Shown: positions 1 through 5,300 of the stretch, one piece after another
How the letters are laid out: every line of letters starts with the position of its first letter
How positions within the stretch are numbered: position 1 is the first letter of the stretch
Origin: Bacillota bacterium
GTDB lineage: Bacteria; Bacillota; Bacilli; Bacillales; Bacillaceae_J
DNA length: 10,559 bases
Assembly: GCA_023457235.1 (NCBI GenBank)
Contig: JAEWMK010000308.1
Span: 1-10,559 of the forward strand
Direction of reading: 5' to 3'
The notes under the pieces: generated by a model
Seen by the model: only the letters and a program-made list of their open reading frames with translations
What the model was told of the DNA's origin: nothing
Database searches by the model: none
Program-made: the position numbers and the translations under genes

Positions 1-355
1 ACAGATGTTGATTAATAAAATCTCTCAATAAAGAAGGTAAAATAGAAGCAGCTATTTGTGGCGCAACAGCAATTATTAATTTTTGATCATAGCCTTGCTT
101 CCATGATTGAAAGTCTTTCATACCCTCGTCATAGGCTGAAACCATCTTTTCGGCATGTTTGAGAAATCGATATCCTGCTGGTGTCAAATGAACCTTTTTC
201 CCACTTCTATGAAATAATTCAATTTGAAGCTCTTCTTCAAGTCTTTGTACATGCTTTGTAACGGCAGGCTGTGTTAAAAAAAGCTCTTCCGATGTTTTTC
301 TGAAATTCTCTGTACGAGCAGCGACAATAAATGTTTTTAGCCACTTCACTTCCAC
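1..355 (-). CDS. LysR-family transcriptional regulator, N-terminal part (cut by window edge)
   Basis: The reverse strand encodes about 118 residues that run off the window at position 1, so only the DNA-binding domain, the linker helix and the start of the effector domain are visible. The winged helix-turn-helix is clear: it opens with VKWLKTFIVAARTENF, continues with a recognition helix containing TQPAVTKHVQRLEEEL, and is followed by the LysR wing LFHRSGKKVHLTPAG. The effector domain begins near residue 95 (KLIIAVAPQIAASILP), typical of a substrate-binding-protein fold that senses a small molecule. I chose the GTG start at 355-353 because a strong AGAGGGG site lies 7 bases upstream and the family usually starts a few residues before the first helix. 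The gene is divergent from the methyltransferase at 472, a standard arrangement for a LysR protein controlling its neighbour. The ligand cannot be told from the visible part. Confidence 0.9.
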   Translation of the reverse strand, partial: MEVKWLKTFIVAARTENFRKTSEELFLTQPAVTKHVQRLEEELQIELFHRSGKKVHLTPAGYRFLKHAEKMVSAYDEGMKDFQSWKQGYDQKLIIAVAPQIAASILPSLLRDFINQHL

Positions 356-372
356 AGTAATTCCCCTCTCTT

Positions 373-387
373 ATAACGATATGTTAT
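373..387. promoter_or_regulatory. Putative LysR-type operator (T-N11-A palindrome)
   Basis: ATAACGATATGTTAT has perfect 5-base arms around a 5-base centre and contains the T-N11-A pattern (T374 to A386) known for LysR-type regulators. It lies in the short divergent region, 18 bases before the GTG of the lysR gene and 85 bases before the methyltransferase ATG. It is therefore placed for autoregulation and for control of the methyltransferase. A TATAAT at 433-438 could be the -10 of the methyltransferase gene; I see no good -35, as is common for activator-dependent promoters. Confidence 0.4.
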
Positions 388-471
388 CAATTTTCTTTAA
401 TTTTGTTAATTCTCATTATATACCACGACCATTATAATTCAATTAAAGATGACATTGAGGGGGAATTAGTA

Positions 472-1248
472 ATGGGGAAAATTCAAAATGGTAAAGATCA
501 ATGGAATGCAGCACTTTATGATCATAAGCATTCATTTGTTTCAAACTACGGCACGGATGTAATTGAATTATTAGCACCAAAAAAGGATGAGCATATCCTT
601 GATCTAGGCTGTGGAACTGGTGATTTAGCAAAAAATCTGTTTGATCGTGGAATCCATGTTGTTGGGATTGATAAGTCAGCGAACATGATTAGCCAGGCGC
701 AAAATAAATATCCGAAAATTCCATTTTATGTAAATGATGCCCTTGACTTACCTTTCAAGAATACGTTTGACGCTGTTTTTTCAAATGCCGTCTTCCATTG
801 GATTAAACAACCCGTGCTGGCACTTGAAAATATTTATAGCAGTTTAAAAGAAGGTGGACGCTTTGTTGCTGAATTAGGTGGCAAAGGTAATGTTCAAATG
901 ATTACAGACGAAGTAAGAAACCAATTTCAGCAATTGGGATTAAACTTTGATGAAGAGTTGTTCCCATGGTACTTCCCAAGTGTTGGTGAATACACCACAC
1001 TAATGGAAAAAGTCGGTTTTGATGTAATTTATGCCTATCACTTTGAGCGGCCAACTCATTTAGAAGGTGAAAATGGACTAAGAAATTGGCTGAAAATGTT
1101 TGGTGAAAGTATGTTTGCCGGATTTGGTGAAGAAACGAAAAACATAATTATCATGAATACTGAACAAAATTTGAGATCCATTATGTATAAGGATTCTAAT
1201 TGGATTGCGGATTACAAAAGACTTCGTGTTGTTGGCATTAAAAAATAA
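472..1248 (+). CDS. Class I SAM-dependent methyltransferase, trans-aconitate methyltransferase-like
   Basis: The product is a 258-residue soluble methyltransferase with one Rossmann-type domain. Motif I, LDLGCGTGD, is at residues 43-51. The acidic residue that usually binds the ribose of S-adenosylmethionine is D67 (VVGIDKSANM), and the DALDLPF segment at 89-95 fits the adenine-contact motif. The opening QWNAALYDHKHSFV and the FSNAVFHWI segment (103-111) resemble the Tam (trans-aconitate 2-methyltransferase) group, so a small carboxylic acid substrate is possible, but the acceptor cannot be read from the sequence. An upstream in-frame ATG at 403 would add 23 residues; I preferred 472 because GAGGGGG (457-463) lies 8 bases before it and the family begins at the WN motif. 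The gene is divergent from a lysR gene that probably regulates it, and a decayed chemoreceptor tail follows its stop codon. Confidence 0.85.
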   Translation: MGKIQNGKDQWNAALYDHKHSFVSNYGTDVIELLAPKKDEHILDLGCGTGDLAKNLFDRGIHVVGIDKSANMISQAQNKYPKIPFYVNDALDLPFKNTFDAVFSNAVFHWIKQPVLALENIYSSLKEGGRFVAELGGKGNVQMITDEVRNQFQQLGLNFDEELFPWYFPSVGEYTTLMEKVGFDVIYAYHFERPTHLEGENGLRNWLKMFGESMFAGFGEETKNIIIMNTEQNLRSIMYKDSNWIADYKRLRVVGIKK

Positions 1249-1256
1249 CTCACCAA

Positions 1257-1370
1257 TTAAAAACGGCCGAAAAGTATCTAGTAAATCTTGAACAAGCTTC
1301 AAAGGAAGTATTGACACATATAAACGATCTTTTAGACAACATGTAAAAGGAAAAACAAATTAAAGCTTAA
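1257..1370 (+). pseudogene. Decayed 3' tail of a CZB-type chemoreceptor gene
   Basis: Frame 3 here reads TAEKYLVNLEQASKEVL, then THINDLLDNM, a TAA at 1344-1346, KEKQIKA and a second TAA at 1368-1370. It aligns without gaps to residues 542-573 of the intact chemoreceptor at 5301-7043 (QAEEHLSNLEEASKEVL, then QRINEILNDL and EYEKQ). Fifteen of the 27 residues before the TAA are identical, and the EKQ after it also matches. Nothing upstream of about 1257 continues the match, where the methyltransferase gene ends, and there is no start codon or ribosome binding site. I therefore read it as a remnant of a second, paralogous receptor whose front part was lost. The nucleotide differences are many, so it is not a recent copy of the intact gene. 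Confidence 0.65.
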
Positions 1371-1384
1371 TTAGATAAAAATGG

Positions 1385-1419
1385 GGAGGCTGACCAGTTA
1401 TATAGGGTAGCCTCCTTTT
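1385..1419 (+). terminator. Rho-independent terminator after the methyltransferase gene
   Basis: GGAGGCT (1385-1391) pairs with AGCCTCC (1409-1415), with extra pairs further in, and TTTT follows at 1416-1419. It ends the plus-strand unit. Read on the other strand the hairpin is followed by CCATTTTT, so it may also stop the convergent minus-strand operon, whose last gene ends at 1426. Confidence 0.75.
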
Positions 1420-1425
1420 ACATAT

Positions 1426-2301
1426 TTAAGGTAGTTCGCCTTTTTCGATATACTCAAATAAAAACGATTGACCCTTGCGATAAAACCTAGGATCGTATAA
1501 GCCTAAATACTTTTCATCATCCACAACTACGACAAACGGTGCCCACTGGTATAAAGTTTTAGCTTCTGGACGCTTTTCAAAAAGCATATCTAAATCAGCC
1601 TGTTCACTAGATTTTAAATGATAAAGAATTTGGTCCTCTTTAATAAAACTAGTATCAATGATATCAACGATTTCTTCACTTTTACCAATGACGGTGAAGT
1701 TAAAAGGGACAAAACCGGCTGAAAGTGCGACTTCTTCATATTTCCCATCATACTGACTATAAATATAAAAACCATAGACTGATTGGATGATGACATGGAG
1801 ACCCATTACAAACCATGCCAGTCGAAATATTTTTTGAGTCGGCAACGTCGATCGTTTAGAAATGATAAAAGCTGCCAAGATAATAATCCAAAACACAAAA
1901 TCAACAATGGGAATCGTTCCAAACGTGATCCTAGTTTTAGAAAAAGGTTCTAAGTAGCCGGTCCCCCATGCATTGAACAAATCGCTTGTATCATGGATAA
2001 AAACAGCCAACCAGGAAATACAAAATAGCCGCCTATCTTTTACGCGAAAGAATATCCACATTAGGAAGAAAAATGTGAGAGCCCAAACAGGTGTTAAGAA
2101 AACCGAATGGGTAATTCCGCGGTGCCACATTTGATATAAGCCTTCTGAATCCCATAATTGTGAAACGATATCGATATCTGGAATTTGACTGGCACCAATG
2201 GTGGAAACCAACAAAGCTCGGTTATAACGCTTCGTTTCTTTTTCATTTTTAAAGGTGCCATATAGGGATAGACCAAATAGAGTGTGGGTTATCGTGTCCA
2301 T
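1426..2301 (-). CDS. YdjM/DUF457-type membrane protein, putative metal-dependent hydrolase
   Basis: This 291-residue protein begins with MDTITHTLFGLSLYG, the start typical of the YdjM/YfhO-like 'metal-dependent hydrolase' membrane family. Candidate metal ligands follow in the family order: H6, the PDID motif at 41-44, the WHRGITHS motif at 59-66 (H60 and H65), and HD at 103-104 in FIHDTSDLF. Several hydrophobic segments (about 68-86, 92-106, 130-150 and 160-178) place it in the membrane, with a longer polar C-terminal half from about residue 180. No reaction has been firmly assigned to this family as far as I know, so the hydrolase label rests on the conserved histidines and aspartates. The AGGGGG site (2308-2313) overlaps the stop codon of the acetyltransferase gene upstream, with only 10 bases between the genes. 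It is the last gene of the minus-strand operon, and a terminator hairpin lies just beyond its stop. Confidence 0.75.
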   Translation of the reverse strand: MDTITHTLFGLSLYGTFKNEKETKRYNRALLVSTIGASQIPDIDIVSQLWDSEGLYQMWHRGITHSVFLTPVWALTFFFLMWIFFRVKDRRLFCISWLAVFIHDTSDLFNAWGTGYLEPFSKTRITFGTIPIVDFVFWIIILAAFIISKRSTLPTQKIFRLAWFVMGLHVIIQSVYGFYIYSQYDGKYEEVALSAGFVPFNFTVIGKSEEIVDIIDTSFIKEDQILYHLKSSEQADLDMLFEKRPEAKTLYQWAPFVVVVDDEKYLGLYDPRFYRKGQSFLFEYIEKGELP

Positions 2302-2311
2302 TTTTATCCCC

Positions 2312-2800
2312 CTATAACTTTTTTGTCATATTATACCAAGTAACTCCTCCATGCTGAGATTCTGAAATCCCTCGATTTACGTAGCCAAGTTTTTCATATA
2401 AAGGGACATATTTTTCTTTACATGTAAGTGTAACAGTTTCACGGTTCTTTGCTTTTGCTTCTTTTTCAAGATGTGTAAGTAATGCCGATGCTATCCCCTG
2501 TTGTTGATATTTCGGAGCTACAGCCAAACCAAGTACACTTTGATGGCCTCCCGACTTTGGATTTTCCTTACTTTCACTAAACAGGTCATCTGTTATGAAT
2601 TCTTTTTCAATAACCGGACCGTTCACAATCCCGACGATTCCCCCATTCTCTTCTTCCGCTACAAAAAAGCTATCAGGAGTAGATTGGATGCGTTTAATAA
2701 AGGCTTCTTTTGTGGCAGCCTCTGTTTTGATAAAGCAAAGATTTTCGATATCTACTACTTCCTTTAAATCGTCCATTATTACGTTTCGTATTTTGAACAT
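2312..2800 (-). CDS. GNAT-family N-acetyltransferase
   Basis: The 162-residue product is a single GNAT domain that would transfer an acetyl group from acetyl-CoA to an amine. It opens with IRNVIMDDLKEVVDIENLCF, the usual first strand and helix. The acetyl-CoA loop, motif A, is at about 89-112 (VLGLAVAPKYQQQGIASALL), where QQQGIA fits the Q/R-x-x-G-x-G/A signature. The C-terminal Y-E-K-LGY segment (134-140) matches motif B. The SESKENPKSGG stretch between strands resembles the arylalkylamine-acetyltransferase-like subgroup, but the substrate cannot be set. The GGGGAGGAG site is ideal for the ATG at 2800. It lies 30 bases after the efflux gene and 10 before the YdjM-type gene, in one operon. 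Next to a rRNA methyltransferase and an efflux pump, drug acetylation is conceivable but unproven. Confidence 0.85.
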   Translation of the reverse strand: MFKIRNVIMDDLKEVVDIENLCFIKTEAATKEAFIKRIQSTPDSFFVAEEENGGIVGIVNGPVIEKEFITDDLFSESKENPKSGGHQSVLGLAVAPKYQQQGIASALLTHLEKEAKAKNRETVTLTCKEKYVPLYEKLGYVNRGISESQHGGVTWYNMTKKL

Positions 2801-2830
2801 TTTTCTCCTCCCCTGGATTTCAACTAGTCC

Positions 2831-4081
2831 TTAATTCGCTCTTCTTACTAATGGTTTTCCCGCTTCAACCAATGCTTTCGTGCCTACTAGGAAAAATCCC
2901 TGGATAAACAATAAGATCCCGGTTCCAATTAGAAGCCATTCAATTAAGATCATGTCAGCAATGGGTCCAAAAACAAGCATCCCAAGCGGCATCATGGATG
3001 TGGAAATCATACCGTAAATTCCAAATACTCTACCTTGTAGTCCTTCTTCAATTTTCTCTTGTAAAAGCACGGTCAAAGGAGTGTTAAAAAGCGGCATCGC
3101 TATTCCGGTTAGAACCATGAACCCTAAATAAACCCAAAAATTCGGGACGATTCCGAGGGCAATTGTACTTACTCCAATGACAGAACTTGCGAACGTCATT
3201 GTATGTATTTTATTTTGAAAACCACCCCATGCGGCCATGAGACCTCCTCCGATGATCATTCCCGAAGAAAATGCAATTTCTACTGCAGTTAACCGCCAAA
3301 AATCATCGCCAAAACTCCGCGTTACTTGAAGTGGTGTTAGAAAGGCCGCCGGTGCAATAAGAACAAAATAAATGATAAAAAACACAAATAGCTTTACCAA
3401 AAATTGATGATTTTTAATATACGTTAAACCTTGCTTAAAATCACTAAAATAGCTGACATTCTGCTTTTGTAATGCTTTTTTGTGAACTGGAATATTTAAA
3501 AACGTCAGCAATACAATGATCGCTATTGCTGCTGTTATGACATCAATAAAGAAAATCATTTCAAGCGAGGCGACGGTTAATAATGTTGCGCTCACCATTG
3601 GGGCAATCAACATGACAATTGCTTGAATGCTGCTATTCGTACCATTTACCTTTGTAAGTTTATTTTCAGGGACAATTTGGGGGATAATCGCACTCACCGC
3701 AGGTGTTTGTATCCCTGTCCCTAGTGCTCTAATCGCAGAAATTGCAAAAAGGAGCCACATTTCTTTGTATCCGGATAAAAACAATATTGCCAACACCAGT
3801 GTTGACACTGCAATCAAACCATCAGCCAGATTAATTAGCAATTTTCGATTAAAACGGTCAGCCCAAACCCCTGCAAACGGTGAAAGTAGAAAGGATGGAA
3901 CAAAACCACAAATAATATAAATCGTCATCATCACCCCTGATTGAGTGTTTAAGGTGATATACCAAAATATTGCATACTGTACCAAGGATGAGCCAAAAAG
4001 CGAGATGGTTTGGCTGCTCAAAAAGATAATGATATTTTTTTTCCATTTTTCCATATGTTGTTGTTCATTCGTTTGCGCCAT
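2831..4081 (-). CDS. MFS drug-efflux-type transporter (macrolide-efflux-like subgroup)
   Basis: The product is a 416-residue integral membrane protein with about twelve hydrophobic segments, the standard size for a major facilitator transporter. MFS motif A is at 71-80 (GVWADRFNRK), between the second and third membrane segments. The N-terminal WKKNIIIFLSSQTISLFGSS and the segment VPENKLTKVNGTNSSIQ resemble the MefA-like subgroup (the MFS_3 type), proton-driven exporters that include macrolide efflux pumps; this comparison is from memory. The ribosome binding site before the ATG at 4081 is weak (GTGGG, about 4 bases away). No other in-frame start with a better site exists, since an in-frame stop lies shortly upstream. 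The gene follows the RlmA-type gene by 21 bases and precedes the acetyltransferase by 30. Weak initiation so close behind the upstream gene suggests translational coupling. The substrate is unknown; a ribosome-targeting drug is the natural guess from context. Confidence 0.88.
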   Translation of the reverse strand: MAQTNEQQHMEKWKKNIIIFLSSQTISLFGSSLVQYAIFWYITLNTQSGVMMTIYIICGFVPSFLLSPFAGVWADRFNRKLLINLADGLIAVSTLVLAILFLSGYKEMWLLFAISAIRALGTGIQTPAVSAIIPQIVPENKLTKVNGTNSSIQAIVMLIAPMVSATLLTVASLEMIFFIDVITAAIAIIVLLTFLNIPVHKKALQKQNVSYFSDFKQGLTYIKNHQFLVKLFVFFIIYFVLIAPAAFLTPLQVTRSFGDDFWRLTAVEIAFSSGMIIGGGLMAAWGGFQNKIHTMTFASSVIGVSTIALGIVPNFWVYLGFMVLTGIAMPLFNTPLTVLLQEKIEEGLQGRVFGIYGMISTSMMPLGMLVFGPIADMILIEWLLIGTGILLFIQGFFLVGTKALVEAGKPLVRRAN

Positions 4082-4102
4082 TGACCCACGTCCATTTTCT
4101 GA

Positions 4103-4975
4103 TTACTTATTCATTCCAACTAAAATTTCTAAATCAACGGTGATTTCTGCAGAATCTTGATTACTAAAGACATTAATCCTGTCTTGGTCCCCAGACCAAG
4201 CAAGCGGTGTCATCCGCACTAAATTATAAAGTTCTTCTTTACTAAGTATTTTTGTATAATTAAGTTTAACATTATGTATCAACTTAAAATGTTCATTAAA
4301 AAGTGATATGGTATCATCATTTTTGTACTCTTTTTTCTCACTACTTTCAAAAAGCGCCTCTCGAATTTCTTTTAAGTAGTTGGGACCAGGCACAACTTTT
4401 ATAACGAGACCATCCTGAACTAACATTCGCTTGAATTCCTTGTAGTTGGATGGTGATAAAATATTGAGAATGACATGAAATGAGTGATCGGCCAATGGTG
4501 ATTTTGCCAGGTCCCCTACAAGCCATATCGGATTTTCATAACTCCTAGCCGCTGCAACAATCCCTTCTTTGGCAATATCAAGCCCAACTCCAGTTATCGC
4601 ATCACTCCCACAATCTTCTATTATCCGTTGTAAATGGGACCCCTCTCCGCAACCTAAGTCGACAATTAAAAAAGGTTTTATAGTCGTATCTATACTTTCT
4701 TTGATAACGTTAGAAATCGACTTATGCATCTCGGCATATAAATCTGTATCATTAATGATATTGTGCCTTGCTCCAAAGAGCTCTTTGCTGTAATGACTGT
4801 TTGACTGCTGGATCATCAAATTGATATACCCTTGTTTCGCAAAATCAAAGGTATGATTATTTGAGCAGATTAAACTTTTTTGATCAACCACTCGCATCTC
4901 GCTTTCACATAGCGGACACTTAAAGGCAGATATATTTTCACTAACACGTTTTGCACTATTTATTTTTTTTGACAT
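4103..4975 (-). CDS. rlmA: RlmA/TlrB-family 23S rRNA (guanine-N1)-methyltransferase
   Basis: This 290-residue enzyme has the two-part layout of the RlmA family. The N-terminal zinc-binding knuckle has C20 and C23 (FKCPLCE) with C37 and H41 (CSNNHTFD), followed by the family signature FDFAKQGYINL at 43-53. The class I methyltransferase domain comes next: motif I VDLGCGEGSH at 105-114, GLDIAKEGI at 131-139, the NILSPSNYKEF segment at 171-181, VPGPNYL at 195-201 and MTPLAWS at 255-261. These match the order in E. coli RlmA, which methylates G745 of 23S rRNA. Gram-positive members (RlmA-II and TlrB) methylate G748 in the same hairpin of the drug exit tunnel, and TlrB contributes to tylosin resistance. 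Which guanine this enzyme uses cannot be read here. The start is supported by AAGGGAAG shortly upstream. It is the first gene of a four-gene operon, with a terminator-like hairpin 23 bases before its ATG. Confidence 0.87.
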   Translation of the reverse strand: MSKKINSAKRVSENISAFKCPLCESEMRVVDQKSLICSNNHTFDFAKQGYINLMIQQSNSHYSKELFGARHNIINDTDLYAEMHKSISNVIKESIDTTIKPFLIVDLGCGEGSHLQRIIEDCGSDAITGVGLDIAKEGIVAAARSYENPIWLVGDLAKSPLADHSFHVILNILSPSNYKEFKRMLVQDGLVIKVVPGPNYLKEIREALFESSEKKEYKNDDTISLFNEHFKLIHNVKLNYTKILSKEELYNLVRMTPLAWSGDQDRINVFSNQDSAEITVDLEILVGMNK

Positions 4976-5041
4976 TTAAGATCTTCCCTTCACGAATAAA
5001 AAAACACAGGCGATTTGCCCGTGATAAAAGCTAATCTTCAT
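4976..5041 (-). other. Candidate 21-codon leader open frame before the rRNA methyltransferase gene
   Basis: An ATG at 5041-5039 opens a frame that starts MKISFYHGQIAC, ends FVKGRS, and stops at TAA 4978-4976, directly touching the ATG of the methyltransferase gene. The terminator hairpin of the leader lies inside this frame, so a ribosome moving through it would melt the hairpin. Against it, I see no Shine-Dalgarno sequence before the ATG, and the same bases form a TATAAT. I list it as a possible leader peptide, not as a proven gene. Confidence 0.3.
4998..5023 (-). terminator. Intrinsic terminator in the leader of the rlmA-type operon (putative attenuator)
   Basis: On the minus strand CACGGGC (5023-5017), the loop AAATC and GCCTGTG (5011-5005) form a 7-pair stem with one G-U pair. 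Seven Ts follow at once (5004-4998). No minus-strand gene lies between it and the divergent chemoreceptor gene. It sits 22 bases before the methyltransferase ATG, in front of that gene's ribosome binding site. A terminator here can only act on the operon's own leader transcript, as in transcription attenuation. Confidence 0.65.
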
Positions 5042-5081
5042 TATATATTTAACAGAAAAAATCAGAGAAAACAATTTTTAT

Positions 5082-5123
5082 AGCTCAATTTGGTTAGAGC
5101 TCACTGCATCTACTGAACCAAAT
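5082..5123 (-). promoter_or_regulatory. Pair of overlapping, mutually exclusive hairpins in the operon leader
   Basis: On the minus strand ATTTGGTT (5123-5116) can pair with AACCAAAT (5095-5088), an 8-pair stem with a 20-base loop. The alternative AGCTC (5101-5097) with GAGCT (5086-5082) encloses AACCAAAT in its loop. The two cannot form together, because the 1-base linkers are too short for a pseudoknot across an 8-pair stem. They would lie 60-100 bases before the terminator if transcription starts upstream of 5123. The pairing is visible; a switching role is inference. Confidence 0.3.
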
Positions 5124-5146
5124 GTTTGTACTTTTTATGTAACGAT

Positions 5147-5177
5147 TTTATAATAAACCATTTTAACAGTAAAACAA
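5147..5177 (-). promoter_or_regulatory. Weak candidate promoter for the minus-strand operon
   Basis: On the minus strand TTGTTT (5177-5172) and TATAAA (5152-5147) are separated by 19 bases, which is longer than ideal. A start about 7 bases further on would give a leader of roughly 165 bases containing both the alternative hairpins and the terminator. A second -10-like TATAAT at 5045-5040 has no matching -35. The real start is uncertain. Confidence 0.25.
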
Positions 5178-5222
5178 AAGACAATAGGAACATTTTTTAT
5201 ACTTTTATCGCAATAAAGTTAA

Positions 5223-5251
5223 TTAACATGAGGAATATTTACTAGTATAAT
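5223..5251 (+). promoter_or_regulatory. SigA-type promoter of the chemoreceptor gene
   Basis: TTAACA (5223-5228, five of six consensus bases) and a perfect TATAAT (5246-5251) are separated by exactly 17 bases. The expected start near 5258 gives a leader of about 43 bases. The gene's AGGAGAG site is at 5288-5294, 6 bases before the ATG. I do not see the SigD motif (TAAA with GCCGATAT) that drives many Bacillus chemotaxis genes, so the receptor may be made outside the motility regulon. Confidence 0.7.
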
Positions 5252-5300
5252 AGGCTTATAGTTTGAAAGATGGATATTATTACAAATAGGAGAGATTAAC

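Larger units (their letters stand above)
4976..5300. other. 325-base divergent intergenic region
   Basis: This AT-rich gap separates the rlmA-type operon (minus) from the chemoreceptor gene (plus). It holds, from left to right, the candidate leader frame with the attenuator-like terminator, the alternative hairpins, a weak minus-strand promoter, and the strong plus-strand promoter and ribosome binding site of the chemoreceptor. I found no tRNA, convincing protein gene or known riboswitch signature. A 27-codon hydrophobic frame at 5193-5110 on the minus strand lacks a ribosome binding site and was not called. Confidence 0.7.

Noticed and set aside
403..471. Upstream in-frame ATG that would add 23 residues to the methyltransferase
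   Set aside because: It has no ribosome binding site, and the extension has no family similarity. GAGGGGG at 457-463 fits the ATG at 472.
1311..1316. Perfect TTGACA inside the receptor remnant
   Set aside because: No -10 hexamer lies 16-18 bases downstream and no gene starts nearby on the plus strand; likely chance.
2501..2834. Open frames on the plus strand opposite the acetyltransferase gene
   Set aside because: They are antisense to a clear GNAT gene with an ideal ribosome binding site; their translations show no domain features and they have no ribosome binding site of their own.
5040..5045. TATAAT on the minus strand as promoter of the rlmA-type operon
   Set aside because: The nearest -35-like hexamer (TTGTTT at 5074-5069) is 23 bases away, and a start here would put the terminator hairpin at the very 5' end of the RNA. 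Kept only as an alternative.
5082..5123. H-type pseudoknot in the operon leader
   Set aside because: The strand order fits, but the linkers next to the 8-pair stem are one base each, too short to span it; the two stems are alternatives.
5110..5193. 27-codon hydrophobic frame with a basic tail on the minus strand, resembling a small toxin or leader peptide
   Set aside because: No Shine-Dalgarno before the ATG; it overlaps the best candidate promoter of the operon and consists mainly of AT-rich codons expected by chance.
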